A DNA stretch of 64,000 bases from Pandoraea sp. ASV26. GTDB taxonomy: Bacteria; Pseudomonadota; Gammaproteobacteria; Burkholderiales; Burkholderiaceae. This document shows, piece after piece, positions 31,090 to 39,749 of this stretch. Position 1 is the first letter of the stretch. Each line of letters opens with the position of its first letter. Where the stretch lies: NCBI RefSeq assembly GCF_016428915.1, contig NZ_JAELTP010000020.1, positions 1 to 64,000 of the forward strand, in the 5' to 3' direction. A program made the position numbers and the translations under genes. The notes beneath the pieces are model-generated. The model made no database searches and was not told the DNA's origin. It saw only the letters and a program-made list of their open reading frames with translations.

Positions 31090-31293
31090 TCAGTGAGCGA
31101 AGGACGACCAGACGCAGGCGACCCACAGAAACTGCCACCCGGCGCCGCGCATTGGGGCAAGCATTGCCAGCACAGGCGCCAGCTCTGCCTCGCGGCTCGC
31201 TTGTTCGGGTGCATTGAGGAAGTCTCGAATCGTGCGCAAGGTATGCCGCGCTCCAGTCTGTGAGGTCAACGGGTGGAAAATGCTAACACGCAC
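31090..31293 (-). CDS. Small ORF upstream of the ABC ATPase, function unknown
   Basis: A 67-codon frame begins MRVSIFHPLTSQTGARH and ends GWQFLWVACVWSSFAH. It lies directly upstream of the ATPase gene on the same strand (13-bp gap). It has a hydrophobic C-terminal end but no full TM segment or recognised domain. It may be a leader-like small protein, the remnant of a permease, or not coding. Confidence 0.3.
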   Translation of the reverse strand: MRVSIFHPLTSQTGARHTLRTIRDFLNAPEQASREAELAPVLAMLAPMRGAGWQFLWVACVWSSFAH

Positions 31294-31447
31294 ATACCCG
31301 GGCGCTAGTAGGTTCCGGATTCGACTTCAGACCTGCATCGACTTCACGGCAGCGCACTATCGCCAGCCGTGAGCGATTGCTCCGGCAGGGTTGTCGGCGC
31401 TGTGCAAGAATCGGCGCATATCGCATCGATTCTGTGAGGTACGCGCC

Positions 31448-32308
31448 ATGACGTCTCCGAAAGACATCGCTCCCGACAGCACGGCAGCGCGCGTTGCGTT
31501 GTGGCGTGCGCTGCACCTCGAAGTCGACGCGCCCCCGCACGTCCTCACCGACGACGTTGGGCTGAAGCTGCTCGACCCGCCGGACGACTGGCGAGAGCGC
31601 GGCGACATGAACCCGGAATTCACGCGCCCGTTTCGCGCCTCCATCGTTGCCCGCGCGCGCTTCATCGAAGATCTCGTCATCGAGCAGATGAGGCATGGCG
31701 TCACCCAGTATCTGATTCTTGGCGCAGGCCTGGACAGCTTCGTACAACGACATCCGGAACTCGCCGAATCGCTCTCGATCTTTGAAGTCGACCGCCCGGG
31801 GCCGCAACGCTGGAAGCACGACCGGCTCATCGCACTCGGGTACGGCGTGCAGGATTGGCTGCACTTCGTGCCGGTCGATTTCGAAGCCGGACAATCGTGG
31901 CGCGACGCCCTGTTGCAGCATGGCTTTGACGCCAGCCAACCGGCGGTGATCGTCTCCACGGGCGTGAGCATGTACCTCACGCGCGAAGCGAATGCGGCGA
32001 CGTTGCGCGAAGTGGCGTCGTTCGCACCCGGTTCCACGTTGGCGATGACGTTTCTGTTGCCGCTGGAGATGGCCGATCCGGAGGTGCGTCCGGGTCTCGA
32101 AATGGCCGAGAAAGGGGCGCGCGCGAGTGGCACGCCGTTCATCAGCTTCTTCACGCCGCACGGCATGATGGCGTTCGCTCGGGAGAGCGGCTTCAAAGAC
32201 GCGAAACACGTGTCTGCTGCCGCGCTGAGCGAGCGTTATTTCGCGAACCGGGACGACGGGTTGCGTCCGCCGGCCAACGCCGAAGAACTGCTCATCGCAA
32301 CGACGTAG
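31448..32308 (+). CDS. Class I SAM-dependent methyltransferase, leucine carboxyl methyltransferase-like
   Basis: The product is 286 residues from the ATG at 31448 with GAGGTACGCGCC upstream. Family motifs are SIVARARFIEDLVIEQMRHGVTQYLILGAGLDSF (SAM-binding motif I near residue 90-100), IFEVDRPGPQRWK, LHFVPVDFEAGQSW and VSTGVSMYLTREANAATLREV. This is the LCM/TIGR00027 group, common in actinobacteria and Burkholderiales, with O-methylation of small carboxylates or polyketides suggested. It is divergent from the ABC ATPase unit. Substrate unknown. Confidence 0.87.
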   Translation: MTSPKDIAPDSTAARVALWRALHLEVDAPPHVLTDDVGLKLLDPPDDWRERGDMNPEFTRPFRASIVARARFIEDLVIEQMRHGVTQYLILGAGLDSFVQRHPELAESLSIFEVDRPGPQRWKHDRLIALGYGVQDWLHFVPVDFEAGQSWRDALLQHGFDASQPAVIVSTGVSMYLTREANAATLREVASFAPGSTLAMTFLLPLEMADPEVRPGLEMAEKGARASGTPFISFFTPHGMMAFARESGFKDAKHVSAAALSERYFANRDDGLRPPANAEELLIATT

Positions 32309-32403
32309 CGCAGCGCGGCATCGACGCCATCGTGCTATGCGAAACGAGAGAGATCGCGATATGCTGCGCCGCTGAGTCCCGACAAAAACCATGGAGGCGT
32401 GGC

Positions 32404-32976
32404 ATGACATTGACAGAACTTCTCGTCCCTACCGTATCGCACATGCTGCGCGGCCTGTCCGCGTGGCTGGACAAGGCCGCAGCCTATGAAAAATCGAAAG
32501 GCAAGGGCCCCGATGGGCTGATGACGTTGCGTCTCGCGCCAGACATGTATCCCCTCGCGGCGCAGGTGCGCTTCGTTTGCTATCAGGCGATGGAGCCGGC
32601 GTACCGGTTGCGCAGCGAGCCGATTCCGGACGCCGTGCTCGCCGTGCAGCGAGAAGGCTGGAACGCGGAACAACGCCCGGGCACGTTTGCCGAGGCGAAG
32701 GCGTGTCTTGCCAACGCCATCGCGTTTCTCGATACGCTCCCCGATAACGCCCTCGACGCAGGCGAATACATCGACATCTCTCTCGCATTGCCCAACGGCG
32801 TGGTCTTCGACATGACCGGCGAGCAATATGTGCGCGACTGGCTGCTCGCCCAGTTCTATTTCCACACCAACACCGCGTACGGCATCCTGCGTCAGCATGG
32901 CGTAGAACTCGGCAAGGCCGACTACGTCGCACATGTGCTGGCGTATATGCGCCCGGGGACGGCACCGAAAGCCTGA
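32404..32976 (+). CDS. DUF1993 family protein
   Basis: The product is 190 residues from the ATG at 32404, with CATGGAGGCGTGGC upstream. The DUF1993 pattern is clear: LVPTVSHMLRGLSAWLDKAAAY, LRLAPDMYPLAAQVRFVCYQAMEPAYRL, NAIAFLDTLP and FYFHTNTAYGILRQHGVELGKADYVAHV. These are four-helix DinB-like proteins of unknown function. The start chosen skips a 24-codon upstream extension that is not conserved-looking. It lies 95 bp downstream of the methyltransferase gene on the same strand. Confidence 0.88.
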   Translation: MTLTELLVPTVSHMLRGLSAWLDKAAAYEKSKGKGPDGLMTLRLAPDMYPLAAQVRFVCYQAMEPAYRLRSEPIPDAVLAVQREGWNAEQRPGTFAEAKACLANAIAFLDTLPDNALDAGEYIDISLALPNGVVFDMTGEQYVRDWLLAQFYFHTNTAYGILRQHGVELGKADYVAHVLAYMRPGTAPKA

Positions 32977-33063
32977 TCCCGCTGCTGCGCCATGACCGCC
33001 ATCGGCAACTCTCGGCAGTCATCGACAACCGCTAGCTGCTATTGACCGCCGGATGCTCGCCGG

Positions 33064-33942
33064 TTACTCGGCCATCAGAAAGGGCGGACCGAAACGCGTG
33101 GCGATGTGCTCCGTCGATTCGAACAGTTCGCGCAGGACCTGACTGGTGCACGTCGGTTGCACATAGAGATAGAAGGCGACGTCGGGCAGGCGCGGCAGGC
33201 CGTCGGCTTCCGAGAGCACGCGCATGTTCGCGTCGAGCAACTCGGTGGTGCGGGCCGTGACACCGAGGCCCGCGCTGATCGCTGCCTTGATGCCGGTGAG
33301 CGTCGGCGAGATGAAGCTCGTGCGCCACGCGATGCCTGCCGCGTTCAGGCGTTCGATGGACAGCCGCCGGAACAGGCTCAGTTCGTCGGCCATCACCAGC
33401 GGAACCGGGGCCGCGGCGTTGAAGATGAAATCGTCTGCACAGATCCACACCATCGGCGACGTGCGCAGCTTGATGCCCGGAAAGCCTTCGTCGTAGCGCG
33501 TCGAGATCGCCAGATCCAGTTCCTTGTCGCGCAGCGCGTCCATCAGATGCGGGCTGCGTCCGACGATGATCTCCAGTTGCAACTCCGCCGAGAGTTTCGA
33601 GAGCCGTCGCAACATGCTCGGCAGAATCGAGTCGGCCACGTCGTGCGGCGAGCCGATGCGTAACTTCTCCGCCGGGCCACGCGTTTGCATGACCTGCACG
33701 GCCTGATCGTTGAGCGCGAGGATCTTGTTCGCATAGGCGACGAGTCGCACGCCATCGGCGGTCATCGTCTTCTGCCGCCCCTGCTTCTCGAACAGCGCAC
33801 ACCCCATTTCCTGCTCCAGCCGCTGCATTTGCTGCGTGATGGCGGACTGCGTGCGACCCACCCGCGTGGCGGCTGCCGCGAAGGTTTCGTGCTGCGCAAT
33901 CGCCACGAAAGTACGCAGCAGATCGATGTCCAGATTTCGCAT
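33064..33942 (-). CDS. LysR-family regulator of the sulfur amino acid cluster
   Basis: The product is 292 residues from the ATG at 33942 (MRNLDIDLLRTFVAIAQHETFAAAATRVGRTQSAITQQ), which has a canonical LysR HTH at residues 3-60, and an effector domain (RIGSPHDVADSILPSMLRRL; SAGLGVTARTTELL). The reading frame is open to 34407, but that extension crosses the divergent promoter and is not used. It is divergent from the ABC importer, dioxygenase, rhodanese and MetC genes. By LysR habit it probably controls them in response to a sulfur metabolite (inference). Confidence 0.9.
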   Translation of the reverse strand: MRNLDIDLLRTFVAIAQHETFAAAATRVGRTQSAITQQMQRLEQEMGCALFEKQGRQKTMTADGVRLVAYANKILALNDQAVQVMQTRGPAEKLRIGSPHDVADSILPSMLRRLSKLSAELQLEIIVGRSPHLMDALRDKELDLAISTRYDEGFPGIKLRTSPMVWICADDFIFNAAAPVPLVMADELSLFRRLSIERLNAAGIAWRTSFISPTLTGIKAAISAGLGVTARTTELLDANMRVLSEADGLPRLPDVAFYLYVQPTCTSQVLRELFESTEHIATRFGPPFLMAE

Positions 33943-33964
33943 GGTATTTGGGGTCGATACTTCA

Positions 33965-33980
33965 GAAACGCTAATGTTTC
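33965..33980. promoter_or_regulatory. Inverted repeat GAAAC-N6-GTTTC, candidate LysR box
   Basis: GAAAC (33965-33969) and GTTTC (33976-33980) form an interrupted dyad 23 bp upstream of the LysR start, in an AT-rich part of the 199-bp divergent region. It contains the T-N11-A-like spacing expected of LysR boxes and could mediate control of both directions. Confidence 0.4.
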
Positions 33981-34141
33981 CGAGATAAAAATTAAATTGT
34001 TCTTGGGAATTTTGGTGGATAACCTGCCTGACACTCAAGCAATATTTATGTGACCGGGGCTTAAAGGGTGAATAGCCGGCGCTGACCGGTTCCCCGCGAA
34101 TCGATTCGCCCCTCCGGTCGAATTCAAGGAGACTCAGGATC

Positions 34142-34966
34142 ATGTGGCAACGACACCTTGCAGCCGCGCTGTTCGCGACACTCGCCATGACGGGCATCGC
34201 GCACGCCGACCAACTGGCGGACATCAAAGCCCGTGGCACGCTGGTTTGCGGCACGCAAAACGCCAGCGAGCCGTATGCGTTCCCCGACGCCGCCACGCGC
34301 AAGATCGTCGGCTTCGACGTGGACGTGTGCAGCGCGATCGCCAAGGGGCTTGGTGTGAAGCTCGAACACCGCGCCCTGTCGACCGACGCCCGGATTCCCG
34401 AACTCAAGACGCGCCGTGTCGACGTGCTGGCTGCCGCCGTCGCCTGGATGCCCGCGCGCGCGGCACAGGTCGACTTCAGCGATCAGTACTTCGTTGCACC
34501 GATTCGCGTGCTGGTGCGTGCCGACTCGCCGGTGCAAACGCTCGATCAGCTCGCCGGCAAGAAGATTGCGGCGTCCGAGGGCTCCAGCTCGGCAGCGGTG
34601 TCGGTCACGCGTCTGCCCGATTCGAACCTGCTCACGTTCCATGACATCTCGTCGGCGTACCTGGCGTTGCAACAAGGCAAGGTCGAAGGTCTGGTGGCGG
34701 GCCAATTGATTCTCGCGCGCTTCGCCAATGAAGCCGCGGTCAAGGGTGGCCAGCAGTATCGCTTGCTCGCCAAGCCGGTCTTCGAGGAGCGTTGGGGAGT
34801 CGTGATGAACAAGAACGAGCCCGCGCTGCTTGCTGCCGTCAATAAGATCCTGGTCGACTACGACAAGTCGAACGGCTTGCAGGAGAGCTTCGACAAGTGG
34901 CTCGGCAGCAAGTCGGTCTACAAGTTCACGCGCGACTACAAGGTCGAGCCGATCAAGGTGCAGTAA
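34142..34966 (+). CDS. ABC transporter substrate-binding protein, polar amino acid type
   Basis: The product is 274 residues with a signal peptide (WQRHLAAALFATLAMTGIAHA, cleavage before DQLADI). SBP family 3 features are IKARGTLVCGTQNASEPYAFPD, IVGFDVDVCSAIAKGLG, AAAVAWMPARAAQVDFSDQYF and EGLVAGQL. It binds a polar amino acid in the periplasm. The downstream thiol dioxygenase, rhodanese and cystathionine beta-lyase genes suggest cyst(e)ine, cystathionine or a mercapto acid. It starts the operon, 199 bp from the divergent LysR. Confidence 0.9.
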   Translation: MWQRHLAAALFATLAMTGIAHADQLADIKARGTLVCGTQNASEPYAFPDAATRKIVGFDVDVCSAIAKGLGVKLEHRALSTDARIPELKTRRVDVLAAAVAWMPARAAQVDFSDQYFVAPIRVLVRADSPVQTLDQLAGKKIAASEGSSSAAVSVTRLPDSNLLTFHDISSAYLALQQGKVEGLVAGQLILARFANEAAVKGGQQYRLLAKPVFEERWGVVMNKNEPALLAAVNKILVDYDKSNGLQESFDKWLGSKSVYKFTRDYKVEPIKVQ

Positions 34967-34981
34967 GCGAGACGACGCGCA

Positions 34982-35674
34982 ATGTTCGATCTCTCGTTTT
35001 TGCTCGAAGACGGCTACCTCAAGCTGTTCCGCGACGGTGTGCTGACCACGCTGCGGCTGTTCGTGGTCTCGGGCCTGCTGTCCATCGTGGTGGGTGTGGC
35101 GCTCACCACGTTGCGCGCCCTGCCGGTCAAGCTCTTCAAGGGCTTCGTGATCGTGGTGGTGGAGTACCACCGCAACGTGCCCGTGCTCGTGCAGATCCTC
35201 GTGTGGTATTTCGGCGTGCCGCAACTGCTGCCGGAAGGTTTGCGCGACTGGATCAACGCAGGCAACACCGAGTTCTTCTTCGCGACGGTCGCGCTGTCGC
35301 TCAATGCGGGCGCGTTCATCTCGGAAGACATGCGCTCGGGGCTGCGCGCGATTCCGCACACGCAACAGGAAGCCGCATGGTCCATCGGTCTGACGTATCT
35401 GCAATCGTTCCGTTACGTGATCCTGCCGCAGGGCGTGCGCGTGGCATTGCCCGCGCTGCTCAATCAGGCGTTGCTGCTCTTCAAGAACAGCTCGCTGGCG
35501 ATGGCGATCGGCGTGCACGAATTGCTTTATCGCACGCGTCAGATCGATAACCTGACCTTTCGCACGTTCGATGTGTTTCTGGTGGCGACGATCCTGTATC
35601 TGATCGGCACGCTGGCTTTGATGGCGCTCTCCGAGCACTTCGCCAAACGCCGTACGGCGCCCTCGGGAGTCTGA
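34982..35674 (+). CDS. Polar amino acid ABC transporter permease (first)
   Basis: The product is 230 residues with about five TM segments. HisM/GltK features are LLEDGYLKLFRDGVLTTLRL, VEYHRNVPVLVQILVWYFGVPQLLP and the EAA loop QEAAWSIGLTYLQSFRYVILPQGVRVALPALLNQ near residue 125. It begins 15 bp after the substrate-binding protein gene and is followed after 4 bp by a second permease gene, so the two form the heterodimeric channel. Confidence 0.92.
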   Translation: MFDLSFLLEDGYLKLFRDGVLTTLRLFVVSGLLSIVVGVALTTLRALPVKLFKGFVIVVVEYHRNVPVLVQILVWYFGVPQLLPEGLRDWINAGNTEFFFATVALSLNAGAFISEDMRSGLRAIPHTQQEAAWSIGLTYLQSFRYVILPQGVRVALPALLNQALLLFKNSSLAMAIGVHELLYRTRQIDNLTFRTFDVFLVATILYLIGTLALMALSEHFAKRRTAPSGV

Positions 35675-35678
35675 GACG

Positions 35679-36371
35679 ATGTACGAGATTCTGCATGACT
35701 ATCTCGCGCTGTTCCTCGTCGGGAGCTGGCCCAACGGGCCGCTCGGCGGCGTGGCGATCACGCTCATTCTCTCGGCGCTCGGGCTGGCCATTTCCTTCCC
35801 CATCTCGGTCGTGATCGCGCTGGCGCAGGTCTCGCCGTGGCGTTGGATGCGGCGAGCCGCCAGTGTCTGGACACGACTCGTGCGTGGCATTCCGCTGCTG
35901 ATGATCATCTTCTGGGCGTACTTCGCCGTGCCGTTGCTCGTGGGCGCCGAGGTGTCGGCCTTTACCACGGCCGTGTGCGCGATCATCGTCTACGAGAGTG
36001 CTTTCCTGTCGCAGATCGTGCGCGCCGGCCTTGAAGGACTGCCGCGCGGACAGATGGAAGCGGCGCGCTCGAACGGCCTGTCGTGGCTGCAAAGCATGCG
36101 CTATGTGCAACTGCCGCAGGCGCTCGCGAATATGCTGCCGTCGATCGTCAATCAGTTCGTGTCGATCATCAAGGCGACATCGCTGGCGTATGTGATCGGC
36201 GTGCCTGAACTCACGTACTCGGCCGCGCAGGTCAATACGATCGTGCTGACCAAACCGCTGCAAACGTTCCTCGTGCTTGCGGCTTTCTATTTCGTGTTGT
36301 GTTTCGCCATTTCGCGCTTCGCTGGCTGGCTCGAGCGTCGCATCGCCCGTCAGCGCGCGGGATTGGCGTAA
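35679..36371 (+). CDS. Polar amino acid ABC transporter permease (second)
   Basis: The product is 230 residues with about five TM segments and the HisQM-type signature: [87 protein letters not shown] (EAA loop). It pairs with the permease encoded 4 bp upstream and is followed 29 bp later by the ATPase gene. Confidence 0.92.
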   Translation: MYEILHDYLALFLVGSWPNGPLGGVAITLILSALGLAISFPISVVIALAQVSPWRWMRRAASVWTRLVRGIPLLMIIFWAYFAVPLLVGAEVSAFTTAVCAIIVYESAFLSQIVRAGLEGLPRGQMEAARSNGLSWLQSMRYVQLPQALANMLPSIVNQFVSIIKATSLAYVIGVPELTYSAAQVNTIVLTKPLQTFLVLAAFYFVLCFAISRFAGWLERRIARQRAGLA

Positions 36372-36400
36372 GTGCAGGACTCAAGAAGGAGAACGCGACC

Positions 36401-37174
36401 ATGAGCATGCTCGCATTCGAGAATGTCGATAAATTCTACGGCGATCATCATGTCCTCAAGGGCATCAACGCCACCATCGCGCGCGGCGAAGTCGTTGTCG
36501 TGTGCGGTCCGTCGGGCTCGGGCAAGTCGACGCTGATTCGCACCGTCACGCGGCTCGAAGCCATTCAGAAGGGACGCATCCTCTTCGAAGGAAAGGACGT
36601 CACCGCGCGCGACGTGAAGCTCAATCAGTTGCGCGCCCGTATCGGTTTCGTGTTCCAGAGCTTCAATCTGTTTCAGAATCTGTCGGTGCGTCAGAACCTG
36701 ATTCTCGGGCCGACGAAAGTGCTGGGCATGTCGCGCGACGAAGCCGTCGCTCAGGCCGAGACGCTGCTCGCCAAGGTGGGTCTCGCCCACAAGATCGACG
36801 CCATGCCCGCGAATCTCTCGGGCGGTCAGCAGCAGCGTGTGGCGATTGCGCGCGCGCTTGCCATGAAGCCGCCGCTCATGCTGTTCGACGAGCCGACGAG
36901 CGCCCTCGACCCGGAGATGGTGCAGGAGGTGCTGCAAGTCATGCGCTCACTCGCGCACGAGGGTCTGACCATGATGATCGTCACGCACGAGATGGGGTTC
37001 GCCCGCGACGTTTCGAGCCGCGTCTGGTTCATGGATCAGGGCGAGTTGCTTGAAGACTCGCCACCTGCGGAGTTCTTCAGCCAGCCGAAGCACGCGCGTG
37101 CGCAGCGTTTCCTGCAAGACGTGCTGCGTCCGTCGCCGGTGATCGGTGTGCCGCGCGACGCCGTGCCCGCCTGA
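36401..37174 (+). CDS. Polar amino acid ABC transporter ATP-binding protein
   Basis: The product is 257 residues from the ATG at 36401, preceded by AAGAAGGAGAACGCGACC. Walker A is [12 protein letters not shown], the Q-loop is [14 protein letters not shown], the signature is LSGGQQQR, Walker B is [16 protein letters not shown] and the H-loop is VTHEM. All are canonical for GlnQ/HisP-type ATPases. It powers the importer encoded by the three genes upstream. A 14-bp tandem repeat begins immediately after its stop codon. Confidence 0.94.
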   Translation: MSMLAFENVDKFYGDHHVLKGINATIARGEVVVVCGPSGSGKSTLIRTVTRLEAIQKGRILFEGKDVTARDVKLNQLRARIGFVFQSFNLFQNLSVRQNLILGPTKVLGMSRDEAVAQAETLLAKVGLAHKIDAMPANLSGGQQQRVAIARALAMKPPLMLFDEPTSALDPEMVQEVLQVMRSLAHEGLTMMIVTHEMGFARDVSSRVWFMDQGELLEDSPPAEFFSQPKHARAQRFLQDVLRPSPVIGVPRDAVPA

Positions 37175-37175
37175 C

Positions 37176-37217
37176 GCCGCCTGACTGAAGCCGCCCGACT
37201 GACACCGCCCGACTGAC
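37176..37217. repeat. 14-bp tandem repeat after the ATPase gene
   Basis: Three 14-bp units lie at 37176-37189, 37190-37203 and 37204-37217 (consensus GCCGCCCGACTGAC), with the start of a fourth at 37218. The units diverge by one or two bases. The array directly follows the ATPase stop and precedes the dioxygenase gene. Confidence 0.85.
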
Positions 37218-37306
37218 ACCGCATAAGCCGGTCTCACACCAACACACGACAGCGCCCTGCCCCGGGCACCTCGCAAAAACAAAGTACTACGGAGAAGACT
37301 TTCATC

Positions 37307-37903
37307 ATGTCCACGCCCACGATTTCCGAACAACGTCAGGTCGCTGTTGGCGACGCGATCAACGCCATGAAGGCCGCATTGGCGCCTGAGGGCGAGACGC
37401 GTGCCGCGCTGGCCGCCGTGCTCGATCAGGTCAAATCGCTCGCCGCGCGCAGCGCGCTGTGGAGCGAAGCCGACTTCCCGCCCCCGACCGATGGCGAATT
37501 GCAGGCCCGCTATCTGATTCAGGAAGACGCCGACAAGACCTACGCGCTGTATCTGAACGTGATGCGTCCGGGCAAGAAGATCACGCCGCACAACCACACC
37601 ACGTGGGCCTGCATCGCTGCCGTCGAGGGCGTGGAATACAACTACGTCTACCGTCGCACGGATGACGGCAAGACGCCTGGCGTCGGCACGCTCGAAGTGA
37701 GCGACACCGTCGTGGTCGATCCGGGCCACGGCATTGCGCTGGCATCGGACGACATCCATGCCGTCGAGATCAAGGGCGAGGCGCCGATTCGCCACCTGCA
37801 CATGTACGGCCGCGCGCTGGAGACGCTCACCGAGCGCATCACCTTCGATCTCGACAAGGGCACGTATCAAGTGATGGATATCGGCGTGAAAACCCGCCGC
37901 TGA
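37307..37903 (+). CDS. Thiol dioxygenase (cysteine/3-mercaptopropionate dioxygenase-like cupin)
   Basis: The product is 198 residues. The iron-binding cupin motif is [24 protein letters not shown] near residues 90-115 (two of the three His ligands in HNH), and the third ligand fits [23 protein letters not shown]. This is the cysteine-dioxygenase-type fold. Enzymes of this family oxidise cysteine, 3-mercaptopropionate or related thiols to sulfinates. The bacterial Arg-type versus Gln-type choice cannot be made with certainty from the sequence here. It is followed by a rhodanese and a cystathionine beta-lyase and preceded by an amino acid importer. Confidence 0.82.
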   Translation: MSTPTISEQRQVAVGDAINAMKAALAPEGETRAALAAVLDQVKSLAARSALWSEADFPPPTDGELQARYLIQEDADKTYALYLNVMRPGKKITPHNHTTWACIAAVEGVEYNYVYRRTDDGKTPGVGTLEVSDTVVVDPGHGIALASDDIHAVEIKGEAPIRHLHMYGRALETLTERITFDLDKGTYQVMDIGVKTRR

Positions 37904-38061
37904 TCCCGCAGTGACCGCCGGGCAAGACCGGCGGCGAAATCCCTGACGGCGCGAACCTGCTTCGCGCCACCCGCATCACATCGCGCCAATGGCGCGGTGC
38001 GGGCCTGCTCATCCCTACGCTTTGGCAAACGGCCGGGCGAAACTGACAACGACGCAACGCT

Positions 38062-39663
38062 ATGACTTCGTTCACTCCTCAATTTGTGCCGCCCGCCCTT
38101 CTCAAGGAATGGCTGCACGATGGCGCCGAGATCGCCGTGTTCGACGTGCGCGAGCACGGCCAGTACGGCGAGGCGCACCTCTTCTACGGCGTGACGCTGC
38201 CCTACAGCCGTCTCGAACTCGACATCGTGCGGCTCGCCCCGCGCCGCGATGCGCGTGTGGTGCTCTACGACACCAACGCGAGCGTTGCGGTGCTCGCGGC
38301 GCAGCGTCTGGCCGCGCTCGGCTACACCGAGGTGTACGTGCTCGAAGGCGGTACCGAGGCCTGGCAACAGGCGGGCTTCACGCTGTTTGCCGGCGTCAAC
38401 GTGCCGTCGAAGACGTTCGGTGAACTGGTGGAGATGGCGTATCACACGCCACGCGTCACGGCGCGTGAACTGGCAGCGATGCGCGAGCGTGGCGACGACT
38501 TGGTGATTCTCGACGGCCGTCCCGTGAGCGAGTATCTGAAGATGACGATCCCGTCGTCGATCTGCTGCCCGAATGGCGAACTCGGCTATCGCATCCGCGA
38601 ACTGGTGCCGAATCCCACGACGCCCATCGTCGTGAACTGCGCCGGACGCACGCGCAGCATCATTGGTGCGCAAACGCTCATCAACCTGGGCATTCCCAAT
38701 CCGGTGATGGCGCTGGAGAACGGCACACAGGGCTGGTATCTGGAAGACCTGCCGCTGGAACACGGCAGCACGCGTCGCTATCCGGATGCCGTAACGCCGT
38801 CGAGCCTCGCACAGATGCGCGAAGCGAGTGGCGCGTTGGCCGAGCGATTCGCAGTGCCGGAAGTCGATGCGGCAACGTTTGCGCAATGGGCATCGGACAC
38901 GTCGCGCTCGTTGTTCCTGTGCGACGTGCGCACGCCGGAGGAATTTGCCGCCGGGTCGTTGCCGGGAGCGCAGCATACGCCGGGCGGTCAGTTGATTCAG
39001 GCGACGGATCAGTACGTGGGCGTGCGTCATGCGCGGGTGGTGCTGTTCGATGGCGACGGCGTGCGTGCGCCTATCGTGGCGAGCTGGCTGCGTCAGTTGG
39101 GCCACGACGCCTACGTGCTGCGCGACGGGCTCGCCAGTGGCGTGTCGCTGCCGGTGCGTGCGCCGGCGGTCGATGCGACGTTGCCCGAGATCGATGTGGC
39201 CGCACTCGCTGCCGCGCTTGCCGATGGCAGCGTCACCGTTGTCGATGTGCGTCCGAGCATGAGCTACCGTCGCGAGCATATCGCGGGCGCGCAGTGGGCG
39301 ATTCGCCCTCATCTGCCGAAGCTGCCTGCGTCGCGCAACATCGTGCTCGTTGCGGAGGAGCGCGGCATCGCGGAACTGTTCGCGGCTGACTGGCGTCGCG
39401 AGAATGCCGGTGACTCGCGCACGTTCTCGTTGCTCGCTGGCGGCTTCAAGGCGTGGGCCGCCGCGGGGCACCCGGTCGAGAGCACACCCGACTCGCCGCC
39501 GGACGCCGAATGCATCGACTACCTGTTCTTCGTGCATGACCGCCACGACGGCAACAAGGCAGCGGCGCGTCAGTATCTGGCGTGGGAGACGGGTCTGCTC
39601 GCGCAACTCGACGAACAGGAGCGCGGTGCTTTCCGTATTGGCGAGCCCGCTGCCGCGAAGTAA
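38062..39663 (+). CDS. Four-domain rhodanese-like sulfurtransferase
   Basis: The product is 533 residues with four rhodanese folds at about 10-115, 130-245, 270-375 and 385-500. Only the second has an active-site Cys (VVNCAGRTRS near residue 195). The corresponding loops in domains 1, 3 and 4 read LYDTNAS, LFDGDG and VAEERG, so these are structural or regulatory copies. A proximal pair of Cys (SSICCPNG) lies inside domain 2. The protein would take up sulfane sulfur or transfer it to acceptors in the cytoplasm. It lies between the thiol dioxygenase and cystathionine beta-lyase genes in the sulfur operon. Confidence 0.9.
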   Translation: MTSFTPQFVPPALLKEWLHDGAEIAVFDVREHGQYGEAHLFYGVTLPYSRLELDIVRLAPRRDARVVLYDTNASVAVLAAQRLAALGYTEVYVLEGGTEAWQQAGFTLFAGVNVPSKTFGELVEMAYHTPRVTARELAAMRERGDDLVILDGRPVSEYLKMTIPSSICCPNGELGYRIRELVPNPTTPIVVNCAGRTRSIIGAQTLINLGIPNPVMALENGTQGWYLEDLPLEHGSTRRYPDAVTPSSLAQMREASGALAERFAVPEVDAATFAQWASDTSRSLFLCDVRTPEEFAAGSLPGAQHTPGGQLIQATDQYVGVRHARVVLFDGDGVRAPIVASWLRQLGHDAYVLRDGLASGVSLPVRAPAVDATLPEIDVAALAAALADGSVTVVDVRPSMSYRREHIAGAQWAIRPHLPKLPASRNIVLVAEERGIAELFAADWRRENAGDSRTFSLLAGGFKAWAAAGHPVESTPDSPPDAECIDYLFFVHDRHDGNKAAARQYLAWETGLLAQLDEQERGAFRIGEPAAAK

Positions 39664-39749
39664 GCTCTGACGTCGGCGTGCGCGCCCCTTCGCGCACGCC
39701 GTGACGCCTCCTCTGAATGGTTCGAACCGTTACCCGCCACGCCCCGATC

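Noticed and set aside
34124-35638. 504-codon minus ORF opposite the amino acid ABC genes
   Set aside because: Antisense shadow of a clear substrate-binding protein and permease pair.
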